Assembly: GCA_030681645.1 (NCBI GenBank)
Contig: JAUXRX010000063.1
Span: 1 to 62,814, forward strand
Origin: Archangium sp.
GTDB taxonomy: Bacteria > Myxococcota > Myxococcia > Myxococcales > Myxococcaceae
Direction: 5' to 3'
Length of the DNA: 62,814 bases
A program made the translations under genes and the position numbers. Positions 24,961-32,218 of the stretch are shown in pieces. A model generated the notes under the pieces. It was not told the origin of the DNA. It made no database searches and saw only the letters and a list, made by a program, of their open reading frames with translations. Each line of letters opens with the position of its first letter. Within the stretch, counting starts at the first letter, position 1.

Positions 24961-26997
24961 ATGAACGCATTCCTCCCGAAACTTCCGTTGTCCCCTGGCC
25001 TGCTGCTGTCGGGCTTCCTCCTTCTGGCGCCGGCGGCCTTCGCTGGCAGTGACGCGGAGGCGGCCACGCACGGAGACAAGGCCTCGTCTCCTGACGTCAC
25101 CTTCGAAGACAAGAACGGCAGCACCTTCTTCATCCGGCAGTACCAGCTCGGCTGTCTTTCGCAGCTCAGCTACCTGGTGGGCTCGGACGGCGTGGCGATG
25201 GTGGTCGACCCGCAGCGCGACGTGGACCACTACATCCGCGACGCCGAGGCGCTGGGCGTGAAGATCACCGGCGTCATCCTCACGCACACCAACGCAGACT
25301 TCGTGGCCGGGCACACCGAGCTGGCCAAGCGCCAGGGCGCGAAGGTCTACATCAGCGCGGAGAGCGGCTCGAAGTTCAACCACGTCGGCCTCAAGGACGG
25401 CACGGAGATCATGGTGGGCAAGGCCCGCATCTCGTTCTGGTCGACGCCGGGCCACACGCTCGACTCGATGACGGTGCTGGTGACCGCGCCGGGCGCGGCG
25501 ACCACCCCGACCTACGCGCTGACCGGCGACACCCTGTTCATCGGCGGCATCGGCCGGCCCGATCTCGTGGGCGGCGACATCACCCCGTCGTACCTCGGCA
25601 GCAAGGCCTTCGACTCCATCCAGCGGCTCAAGACGCTGCCTGACGCGACGAAGGTGCTGCCCGCGCACGGCGCCGGCTCGCTGTGTGGCGCGAACCTGTC
25701 CGACGAGACGACGTCCAGCATCGGCGAAGAGAAGAAGACCAACCCCTACCTGCAGATCACCTCGCGCGCGCCGTTCATCGCCAAGGTGGTGAGCGGGCTG
25801 CCGGTGGCGCCGCAGTACTTCAAGTTCAACGTGGCGATGAACAAGGACGGGCCGCCGGCGGTGGTGTGGACCAACGAGGTGCCCACGGCGAAGGACCCGG
25901 GTCAGATCGCCGCGGCGATGAAGGCGGGCGCGTGGGTGCTCGACCTGCGTGACCAGGCCGACTACGCGCGCGCTCACGTCAAGGGGTCGATCAACGTGGC
26001 GGTGCGCGGGCGCCTCGACACCTGGACGGGCATCGTCGTGCCCTTCAACGAAGACCTGTACCTGGTCGGCACCGAGGCCGAGGTGAAGGAAGCCACCTTC
26101 CGCCTGCGCCGCGTCGGCTACGACCGCCTCGCCGGCTACCTCAAGGGCGGCATGGAAGGCTGGCGCGCCGCGGGCCAGGAAGTGCGCACCAGCAAGCTCA
26201 TCGGCACCGCCGACCTGGAGAAGCAGATCACCGCGGGCAAGGAGCCGATGATCGTCGACGTGCGCACCGCGCACGAGTTCGAAGAGCAGCGCCTGGGCAA
26301 CTACGCGAACATTCCCGTCGACCAGTACCAGCGGCTGGGCAAGACGCTCGACAAGAGCAAGCCGGTCATCCTCATGTGCAACTCCGCGTACCGCAGCAGC
26401 ATGGCGGTGGGCCTGGCTGAGCGCGAAGGGTTCACCGACATCGGCAGCGTCGAGGGTGGCCTGCACAAGTGGGTGATCGAGCGCCGCCCGGTGATCAGCG
26501 GCAACGGCGTCGCCGCTCCGGCGCGCACCACCACGGGCCCCTCGATGCTCCCCGAGGTGATCGAGCCGGGCTCGCTGGCCACGGCGCTGATGGACGCGCC
26601 GCAGCTCTACGCTCTCGTCGATACCCGCCCCGCGTGGCAGTACGCCGAGTACCACCTGCCCGGCGCCAGCAACGTCGCGCCGGAAGGCGTGGTCACCCAC
26701 CTCCGTGCCCTGCCTTCCGGGAGCCGGGTGGTGATCGTCGACCGCGACGGCTCGGTCGCCTTCTCGGTGGCGGGCGCCGCCCTCAACGAGCTGGGCACCT
26801 CGGCCCCCACGGTGCGCGTGCTCTCGGGCGGCATGGCCGCCTACTGGAACCAGACCGCCTTCGGCGGCGCGGCGCCGGGCCCCGGTCCCGCTGCGGGGCC
26901 TGATTCCGCAACGCCCGCCCCCGCGCCTGCGCAGGCGCCCGCCCCCGCGGCAGCGCCTGCGCCTACGCCGGCCAAGAAGCGCAACGCCGGTTGCTGA
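24961..26997 (+). CDS. Periplasmic persulfide dioxygenase fused to three rhodanese domains
   Basis: 678 residues, signal peptide ending AAFA|GS. Residues ~45-270 are an ETHE1/CstB-type metallo-beta-lactamase fold: VVDPQRDVDHY, LTHTNADFVAGH, TPGHTLDSM, TGDTLFIGGIGRPDL, LPAHGAGSLCG. The iron ligands of ETHE1 (first His, TPGH His, GD Asp) are all present; the second His of HxH is Asn here. Three rhodanese units follow (~320-400, ~425-510, ~535-625); only the second has a catalytic Cys (CNSAYRS). A Pro/Ala tail ends NAGC with a terminal Cys. Expected to oxidise glutathione- or protein-persulfide to sulfite and move sulfane sulfur, in the periplasm. Most likely first gene behind the operator at 24863. 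Confidence 0.88.
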   Translation: MNAFLPKLPLSPGLLLSGFLLLAPAAFAGSDAEAATHGDKASSPDVTFEDKNGSTFFIRQYQLGCLSQLSYLVGSDGVAMVVDPQRDVDHYIRDAEALGVKITGVILTHTNADFVAGHTELAKRQGAKVYISAESGSKFNHVGLKDGTEIMVGKARISFWSTPGHTLDSMTVLVTAPGAATTPTYALTGDTLFIGGIGRPDLVGGDITPSYLGSKAFDSIQRLKTLPDATKVLPAHGAGSLCGANLSDETTSSIGEEKKTNPYLQITSRAPFIAKVVSGLPVAPQYFKFNVAMNKDGPPAVVWTNEVPTAKDPGQIAAAMKAGAWVLDLRDQADYARAHVKGSINVAVRGRLDTWTGIVVPFNEDLYLVGTEAEVKEATFRLRRVGYDRLAGYLKGGMEGWRAAGQEVRTSKLIGTADLEKQITAGKEPMIVDVRTAHEFEEQRLGNYANIPVDQYQRLGKTLDKSKPVILMCNSAYRSSMAVGLAEREGFTDIGSVEGGLHKWVIERRPVISGNGVAAPARTTTGPSMLPEVIEPGSLATALMDAPQLYALVDTRPAWQYAEYHLPGASNVAPEGVVTHLRALPSGSRVVIVDRDGSVAFSVAGAALNELGTSAPTVRVLSGGMAAYWNQTAFGGAAPGPGPAAGPDSATPAPAPAQAPAPAAAPAPTPAKKRNAGC

Positions 26998-27009
26998 GAG
27001 GAAACGACC

Positions 27010-27558
27010 ATGGAACTCCCGCTCCCTCTTCCGCTGCAACCTGACAGTCCGGGCGCCAAGCCCTACGCCAACCCCTACCTTGCAGGGTTGGGCCTGGGCC
27101 TGACGCTGCTCTTCTCGTACCTGGTGCTGGGCACGGGTCTGGGCGCCTCGGCGACGCCGGCCCGCGCAGCCACCGCCGCCGTCCACCTGGTCGCCCCGCA
27201 GGCGGTGGAGAACAACGCCTACGTGGGCGGCTGGTTCCAGGACGGCAGCCCGCTGGCCCACTACCTCGTGTTCATGACCCTGGGCACGCTGGTGGGCGGC
27301 CTGGTGTCGGTGCGCCTCGCGCGCCGGGTGAAGTTCGGCGTCGAGCGCGGCCCCACCGCGCCGCTCAAGCTGCGCCTGGGGCTGGCCGTCGCCGGCGGGG
27401 TGCTGGTGGGCTTCGCCAGCCGGCTGGCGGCCGGCTGCACTTCGGGCCAGGCGCTCAGCGGAGGGGCGCTCCTGCTCAGCGGCAGCTGGGCCTTCATGAT
27501 CGCCCTCTTCGTGGGGGCGTTCGGCGCCGCGCGCTTCGTGCGCAGGGAGTGGTCATGA
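27010..27558 (+). CDS. YeeE/YedE family half-transporter, first subunit
   Basis: 182 residues with four to five membrane segments. The conserved sulfur-transport motif AAGCTSGQALSG is at about residues 140-151 (Cys predicted to relay thiosulfate or sulfur). E. coli TsuA (YeeE) has both halves in one chain; here they are separate genes, overlapping by four bases (ATGA) with the second subunit. AGAGGA precedes the start. Imports thiosulfate or a related sulfur species across the inner membrane. Confidence 0.9.
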   Translation: MELPLPLPLQPDSPGAKPYANPYLAGLGLGLTLLFSYLVLGTGLGASATPARAATAAVHLVAPQAVENNAYVGGWFQDGSPLAHYLVFMTLGTLVGGLVSVRLARRVKFGVERGPTAPLKLRLGLAVAGGVLVGFASRLAAGCTSGQALSGGALLLSGSWAFMIALFVGAFGAARFVRREWS

Positions 27559-28169
27559 ACACCACCTTCTTCAGCGAGGGCACCCTGGGCACGACCGAGG
27601 CGTTGATCGCAGCCTCGTTCATCGGGGTCGCCTTCGGCTTCGTGCTCGAGCGGGCCGGCTTCGGCAGCAGCAAGAAGCTCGTCTCGATCTTCTACCTGAA
27701 GGACTTCGCCGTCTTCAAAGTGATGTTCACCGCCATCGTGGTGGCGATGCTCGGCGCGCGGCTGCTCGCCTCGACGGGCGCGGTGAACCTCGACGCGTGG
27801 TACCAGCTCGAGACCTTCCTCCTGCCCCAGACCGTCGCCGGCCTGGTGTTCGGGGTGGGCTTCGTGATGGGCGGCTGGTGCCCGGGGACCGCGCTCGTCG
27901 GCGCCGTCAGCGGCCGCGCTGACGCGGTGGTCTTCCTCGGCGGCGTCTCGCTGGGGAGCCTGCTCTACGCGCTGGTCTTCCCCGCCATCGAGTCCTTCGC
28001 CACTCACGGCGGAGGCGGGGTCTCCACCCTGCACCAGGCGCTGGGCCTCTCGCCCGGCGTGCTGGCGGTGCTGGTGGGCGCGCTGGCCGTCGCCGCCTTC
28101 TTCGGCTCCGACCGCCTGGTGGCGTGGAACGCGCGGCGGACGTCACTGGCAACCGGGAGCGCCACATGA
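27555..28169 (+). CDS. YeeE/YedE family half-transporter, second subunit
   Basis: 204 residues, five or more membrane segments. The signature GFVMGGWCPGTALVGAVSG at about residues 98-116 includes the conserved Cys. FGFVLERAGFGSSKKL near residue 25 is the usual N-terminal family motif. The ATG at 27555 overlaps the stop of subunit one (ATGA) and its own stop overlaps the rhodanese start (ATGA), so all three are coupled. Together the two subunits make one transporter. Confidence 0.9.
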   Translation: MNTTFFSEGTLGTTEALIAASFIGVAFGFVLERAGFGSSKKLVSIFYLKDFAVFKVMFTAIVVAMLGARLLASTGAVNLDAWYQLETFLLPQTVAGLVFGVGFVMGGWCPGTALVGAVSGRADAVVFLGGVSLGSLLYALVFPAIESFATHGGGGVSTLHQALGLSPGVLAVLVGALAVAAFFGSDRLVAWNARRTSLATGSAT

Positions 28170-28738
28170 ACCTGAACCTCGAAGCAGCAGCGGCGCCGAA
28201 CCTGAACACGAAGCACCTGGCGAAGACGCTGGCGCTGGGCCTGGCGGGCCTGGCGTTGATCGTCGCCCTGGCGGGTCTCGCCGGGCGTGAGGCCGCGCCT
28301 GCCTGGGCGAAGGCGATCGAGCAGGAAAGCGATCACGTCACCCCGCGAGAGCTCGCCGACCAGCTGCTCTCGCAGCCCCAGGCGGTGGTGCTCGTCGACG
28401 TGCGCCCCGCGTCCGAGTTCGGGCAGTGGCATCTGCCCGGCGCGCACAACCTCTCGCTGCCGCAGCTGCTGGGCTCCGAGGGCAAGGCGCTGCTCAAGCG
28501 CGCCGGCGACAAGCGGGTGGTCCTCGTCTCGAACGGCATGGTGCACCCGGGCCAGGCCTGGGTGGAGCTGACGCGGCGGGGCCACGGCAACGTGCGCGTG
28601 CTCGAGGGCGGGCTGACCGCGTTCAAGCACGAGGTGCTCACGCCCCCTTCCCTGCGGGGGCCGATGTCCGAGGAGAGGGCCAGCGACGAGCTGACCCGGT
28701 TCCAGGCGGCACAGGCCCTCTTCGGCCGGGGTCGCTGA
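28166..28738 (+). CDS. Membrane-anchored rhodanese-like protein, Cys-less
   Basis: 190 residues. N-terminal hydrophobic helix (LALGLAGLALIVALAGLAG) anchors it; the rhodanese fold spans about 60-165: VVLVDVRPASEFGQWHLPGAHNLSL, then the active-site loop VLVSNGMVHPGQAW, where Ser stands in place of the catalytic Cys. It therefore probably binds or docks rather than transfers sulfur itself. Coupled to the transporter genes by an ATGA overlap and followed by carbonic anhydrase. Confidence 0.8.
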   Translation: MNLNLEAAAAPNLNTKHLAKTLALGLAGLALIVALAGLAGREAAPAWAKAIEQESDHVTPRELADQLLSQPQAVVLVDVRPASEFGQWHLPGAHNLSLPQLLGSEGKALLKRAGDKRVVLVSNGMVHPGQAWVELTRRGHGNVRVLEGGLTAFKHEVLTPPSLRGPMSEERASDELTRFQAAQALFGRGR

Positions 28739-28739
28739 G

Positions 28740-29396
28740 ATGGCCCACGTGAAGGTGGCGGCGATCGCGGTGGCCGGGCTGCTGACGAGCGCGGCCTTGC
28801 TGCTCTCCGGCACCAGGACCCAGTTCCTGGTGGGCGGCGCGCTGGTGAGCGCGGGGGTGCGCCTTCAGGATCACCTCGAGCCCTACGACTTCGTGCACGA
28901 AGACGCGACCGAGAGCCCGGAGCAGGTGTGGGCCGAGTTCCAGAAGCAGAACGAGCTCTCGGCGACGGTGCGGGAGCGGTTTCCCCGCACCGCCGAGCAC
29001 CCGATGGTGGCGCTGCTCGTCTGCATGGACTCGCGCATCGACACCAGCGAGCTGGCCGGAGACACGCGCGGCTACTACTACGTGGTGCGCACCGCGGGCT
29101 CGGTGCTGGGCCCCGAAGAGCAGGAGATGCTGGAGCTCGCGGTGGCCAACGGCGTGAAGCTGATCGTGCTCACCCGCCACACCGACTGCGCCGCAGAGAA
29201 GGCCGCGGGAGACCCGGCGATGCAGGCGCAGTACCCCACCCTCACCCGCGGCGTGCTCGAGCGCGACCAGCGGGTCGCGGAGTTCCTCGCCCGGCCCCTC
29301 GTCGCTGAGCGCATCAGCAGCGGAGCGCTGCTGGTCAAGCAGGTCGTCATCGAGACCGGGTCCGAGCACCTGCTCGCCGGGTTCCCAACCCGCTGA
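28740..29396 (+). CDS. Beta-class carbonic anhydrase-like protein with N-terminal membrane segment
   Basis: 218 residues. Zinc-site motifs of the beta family are present: LLVCMDSRIDTSEL (Cys, Asp, Arg) at about residue 93 and LTRHTDCAAE (HxxC) at about residue 144. An N-terminal hydrophobic stretch (VAAIAVAGLLTSAALLLSG) suggests export or anchoring. ATG begins 1 base after the previous stop. Beta-CA-fold enzymes include COS and CS2 hydrolases, so in this sulfur cluster the substrate may be a sulfur analogue of CO2. That is an inference from position. Confidence 0.82.
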   Translation: MAHVKVAAIAVAGLLTSAALLLSGTRTQFLVGGALVSAGVRLQDHLEPYDFVHEDATESPEQVWAEFQKQNELSATVRERFPRTAEHPMVALLVCMDSRIDTSELAGDTRGYYYVVRTAGSVLGPEEQEMLELAVANGVKLIVLTRHTDCAAEKAAGDPAMQAQYPTLTRGVLERDQRVAEFLARPLVAERISSGALLVKQVVIETGSEHLLAGFPTR

Positions 29397-29409
29397 GCTG
29401 CGTGCGACC

Positions 29410-29970
29410 TTGAGCTTCGGCGGCCTGCTCCTGCTCTCCCTCGGCCTGGCGATGGACGCGACCGCGGTGGCGGCGGCGCGCGGGCTGGCCACGCCGAAAC
29501 TCCTGCCCCGGCACTTCCTGGTCGCCGCGCTCTTCGGCGCCTTTCACTCGGTCATGCCGCTGATGGGCTGGCTGGTGGGGAGCCAGGTGGGGCCGCTGGT
29601 GCACGCGTGGGAGCCCTTCATCGCCTTCGGCCTGCTCGCGGCCATCGGCGGCAAGATGCTCTGGGAAGCGATGAAGGGAGAGACCGCGGCGCCGGCGACC
29701 GACCTCTACGGGGTGAGAGTGATGCTGCTGCTGGGCGTGGCGACCAGCGTCGACGCGCTGGCGGTGGGCGTGACGCTGCCGATGCTCGACGCGCCGCTGC
29801 TGCTCTCGCTGGTGACCATCGGGCTGACCACCGCGGCCCTCAGCGCCATCGGCTTGTCCGCGGGCAGGCGGTTCGGCGCGCTGCTGGGCAAGCGGCTCGA
29901 CGTGGGCGGTGGGTTGATGTTGCTCGGCCTCGCGTTCAAGAGCCTCGCGCAGCACCTGCTCACGCGCTGA
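29410..29970 (+). CDS. mntP: Putative manganese efflux pump MntP
   Basis: 186 residues, six transmembrane helices. The family motifs LSLGLAMDATAVAAARG (Asp near residue 16) and GVATSVDALAVGVTL (Asp near residue 115) are both present, with GGKMLWEA between. The start appears to be TTG 29410. Exports Mn2+ in enteric bacteria. Last gene of the plus-strand sulfur cluster, 13 bases after carbonic anhydrase. Its link to sulfur metabolism is unclear. Confidence 0.88.
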   Translation: MSFGGLLLLSLGLAMDATAVAAARGLATPKLLPRHFLVAALFGAFHSVMPLMGWLVGSQVGPLVHAWEPFIAFGLLAAIGGKMLWEAMKGETAAPATDLYGVRVMLLLGVATSVDALAVGVTLPMLDAPLLLSLVTIGLTTAALSAIGLSAGRRFGALLGKRLDVGGGLMLLGLAFKSLAQHLLTR

Positions 29971-29975
29971 AGTGA

Positions 29976-30914
29976 TCACGGCCGGTGCAGGATGACGCCG
30001 CTGCCCGGGTTGATCAGGGCGCCGACTGCCCAGAGATCGTCCGGCCCGCTTGCCCACATTCCATAGAGGTCGTGGGACGTCGGCGCCGGCTCCCGGGTCC
30101 ACGTGACGCCGTCCCACCGGTAGATTCTTCCGACGAAGCCGAACGCCCGGACGTCGTTCTTCGCGCTGCCCCAGACGTTGACGAAGCGCGTGGACCCGGC
30201 GCCGGCGTCGACGAGGCCCCACGCGGCGCCGTTCCAACGCAGCACGGTTCCGCCCACGCCCGCCGCCCAGATGTCGTCCGGTCCAGCGCCCCAGATGCCG
30301 CTGAGCTCCCTCGTCGTGCCGCTCGGCACGCTCGTCCAGCCGCTCCCGTTCCACCGGAGGATCGTCCCGTTGTCGCCGACCACCCAGACGTCGTTCGCAG
30401 CGCTCGCCCAGACTCCGTTGAAGTCGACCGCGCCGATTCCGCCGTCGCTGGCGGTCCAGCTGGCGCCCGCCCAGTGCCTGAGGGTGCCGTCGAAGCCCGT
30501 GGCCCACACGTCACTGCCGCTGGTGCCCCAGACGTCGGTGAGCGTCTCCGTCGTGCCGCTCGGCACGCTGGCCCAGCCTGCGTCGGTCAGGTGGCGAATC
30601 TGACCGCTCGACCCGACGGCCCAGACGTCGTCCGGCCCGGTGCCCCACACGCCGTAGAGGGGCTCGGGCCCTCCGCCGACGGGCTCCCACGCCGAGCCAT
30701 CCCAGTGCCTGATGAACCCGCTGGTGAACCGGCCGCCCACCGCCCAGACATCGCTGGGTCCGCTTCCCCAGATCGCGGTGAGCTCGGTGCCCGAGTCGTA
30801 GACCACGTTCCATGCGGCGTCGGACTGGGGGCCGCGTCCGTCCGGGGGGCCTTCACATGCGCACGCGCCAGCGAGCAGGACGGCTGCCACGGCTGGGCGG
30901 AGGTTTGTGTTCAT
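29976..30914 (-). CDS. Lipoprotein with GxWGxxxxDVWAVG propeller repeats
   Basis: 312 residues. Signal peptide with a Cys-rich lipobox (GACAC) near residue 20. About six repeats of roughly 40 residues, each with the pattern xWGSGPxDVWAVGxxGxIxRWxGxxW (for example LTAIWGSGPSDVWAVGG and YGVWGTGPDDVWAVGSSG), which fold as a beta-propeller. Common and highly multiplied in myxobacterial genomes. Probably surface-exposed. Ligand unknown. It converges with mntP, 5 bases apart. Confidence 0.82.
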   Translation of the reverse strand: MNTNLRPAVAAVLLAGACACEGPPDGRGPQSDAAWNVVYDSGTELTAIWGSGPSDVWAVGGRFTSGFIRHWDGSAWEPVGGGPEPLYGVWGTGPDDVWAVGSSGQIRHLTDAGWASVPSGTTETLTDVWGTSGSDVWATGFDGTLRHWAGASWTASDGGIGAVDFNGVWASAANDVWVVGDNGTILRWNGSGWTSVPSGTTRELSGIWGAGPDDIWAAGVGGTVLRWNGAAWGLVDAGAGSTRFVNVWGSAKNDVRAFGFVGRIYRWDGVTWTREPAPTSHDLYGMWASGPDDLWAVGALINPGSGVILHRP

Positions 30915-30945
30915 GACGGCCAGCAGATCACCACGAAAGGCTGAA

Positions 30946-31383
30946 TCAGGGTGCGGGGGCGCCGTTCCGTTTCGCCCAGTCGACCAGCAGCTTCTTCTCG
31001 GCGTCCGTCAGCTTCGCCTCGGGGTGCAGCGGCAGGTAGATGGCCATGGGCATCTCGCCCTCGTCCACCTCTTCGGCCACCTCCTTGAACTTCTTGAGCT
31101 TGCGGCCCTCTTCGTAGCCCTGCCACTCGGAGAAGTTGAGGTGCTTGCGGCCGTCGTTCACGTCCTTCGAGACCAGCCACGAGACGGGGGCCACCTGCGA
31201 GTACCAGGGCCACTTCGTCTCGTTGGAGTGGCAGTCGTAGCAGGAGCGCTTGAGCAGCGTGGCCACCTCGGCTGGGGCCCCGATGTCACCGGTGACGGGC
31301 GGATTTTCCTGCGACGGGCGGATCAGCTGAATGCCCACCACCACCACGCCGACGCCGATCATGACCTTTTGCACGAGCTTCAT
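30946..31383 (-). CDS. Haem-binding domain protein (single-haem cytochrome-like)
   Basis: 145 residues. N-terminal transmembrane helix (VMIGVGVVVVGIQLI) then a periplasmic domain with a CxxCH haem site (SCYDCHSNETKWPWYSQVAP) at about residue 48. The WPWYSQVAPVSWLV context is the signature of the small haem-binding family (Haem_bd type), and a candidate Met axial ligand lies in EGEMPMAIYLPLHPEAKL. Divergent from the ATP synthase genes. Presumably an electron carrier or sensor anchored to the inner membrane. Confidence 0.85.
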   Translation of the reverse strand: MKLVQKVMIGVGVVVVGIQLIRPSQENPPVTGDIGAPAEVATLLKRSCYDCHSNETKWPWYSQVAPVSWLVSKDVNDGRKHLNFSEWQGYEEGRKLKKFKEVAEEVDEGEMPMAIYLPLHPEAKLTDAEKKLLVDWAKRNGAPAP

Positions 31384-31476
31384 GTCGACGACCTATGGCG
31401 CCCCGATTTCGTGGGAGCAACAAGAAGTGGAGCCGCGCGAAGAAGGCCCTCTCATGGAGCCCCGCCGCGCTTGAGG

Positions 31477-31514
31477 CCCTTCGGCATGCTCAGGACAGGC
31501 TTTTGCGTTGTGCC
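31477..31514. repeat. Dispersed repeat upstream of the atpZ-like gene
   Basis: CCCTTCGGCATGCTCAGGA (31477-31495) resembles the CCTTCGACAGGCTCAGG element seen at 16158-16173. It is followed by TTTGCGTTGTGCC (31502-31514), which recurs exactly at 37122-37134 before the MopE-repeat lipoprotein gene; both copies have AGGC or AGGCT in front. Together they fill most of the space between the haem protein and the ATP synthase operon. Confidence 0.5.
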
Positions 31515-31544
31515 CCCTCAGACCCTCTGGTACGCGGCGCGCGC

Positions 31545-31796
31545 TTGAAGGACCCGGATGAAGGGTTGTCCCCGCTCGCCAAATCATACCGAGCGGCAGC
31601 ACCGTGGCTGAGCGCGGTCTGGCAATTCACAGGGTCTGCGTTGTTCGGAGTGGCGGCGGGGTACGGGTTGGACAGGTGGGTTGGCACGGGGCCATGGGGC
31701 CTCATCATCGGCGGCATGGGTGGGAGCGCGGTCGGCTTCTACGCATTCATCCGAACGGCCAACAGGTTGATGGAAGAGCAGAAGAAGAAACCGTGA
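31545..31796 (+). CDS. AtpZ-like F-type ATPase accessory subunit
   Basis: 83 residues from TTG 31545; TTG 31566 is another option, and the upstream in-frame sequence is repeat DNA. Two helices with the family pattern WQFTGSALFGVAAGYGLDRW and GLIIGGMGGSAVGFYAFIRTANR, as in AtpZ/AtpI-type proteins that precede F0 genes and are thought to help c-ring assembly or Mg2+ supply. It overlaps the next gene by four bases (GTGA), placing it first in the F0 operon. Confidence 0.7.
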   Translation: MKDPDEGLSPLAKSYRAAAPWLSAVWQFTGSALFGVAAGYGLDRWVGTGPWGLIIGGMGGSAVGFYAFIRTANRLMEEQKKKP

Positions 31797-32218
31797 AGAC
31801 GACCCTCTCCAGCAAACTCGCGTTGACCCTCGCGCTCGGTGGCGTCGTCGCGGGCGTGGTCTCGCTGCTGCCGATGGACGAGGGCTCGCGCGACTCCGGC
31901 CTCATCGGCGCGGTGGTGGCGGCGGTGCTCGGCGCGGTGACCCTGGTGCTCAAGACGCAGCTGGGGCGCGGCCTCACCGGCAACGGCGCGCTCAAGGCGA
32001 TGATGACGGCGCAGGGGCTGGCGTTCCTGCTCCGGCTGGTCGCGGTGGGCGTGGGCGCAGTCATCCTCAAGCAGAACGACACGATGTCGCTCCTCTCCCC
32101 TCGAGGCGCGAGTTCGCCTTTCGCGTTCGTCATCGCGTTCTTCGCCGTGTCTCTCGCGCAGCAGGTGCTCGAAACGAAGAGCCTGCTCGCTGGTGCAACC
32201 ATGAAGGTGATCTCATGA
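31793..32218 (+). CDS. AtpI-like ATP synthase accessory membrane protein
   Basis: 141 residues, four hydrophobic segments (LALTLALGGVVAGVVSLL, GLIGAVVAAVLGAVTLVL, AQGLAFLLRLVAVGVGAVIL, AFVIAFFAVSLAQQVL). It lies directly upstream of atpB like AtpI/AtpR-type proteins. GTG 31793 overlaps the previous stop and its own stop overlaps the atpB start (ATGA). Between helices 3 and 4 the sequence LLSPRGASSPFA is encoded by a dispersed repeat also found outside genes at 9891-9921, so part of a loop is translated repeat. Confidence 0.7.
   Translation: MKTTLSSKLALTLALGGVVAGVVSLLPMDEGSRDSGLIGAVVAAVLGAVTLVLKTQLGRGLTGNGALKAMMTAQGLAFLLRLVAVGVGAVILKQNDTMSLLSPRGASSPFAFVIAFFAVSLAQQVLETKSLLAGATMKVIS
32090..32120. 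repeat. Dispersed repeat inside the atpI-like gene
   Basis: These 31 bases differ at only 3 positions from 9891-9921, which lies in an intergenic palindromic repeat. Here the element is read in frame and encodes a loop of the AtpI-like membrane protein. Confidence 0.75.

Noticed and set aside
24961..26997. Inactivation of the persulfide dioxygenase because HxH reads HTN
   Set aside because: In ETHE1 the iron ligands are the first His of this motif, a later His and an Asp; all three are present, so loss of the second His need not abolish activity.
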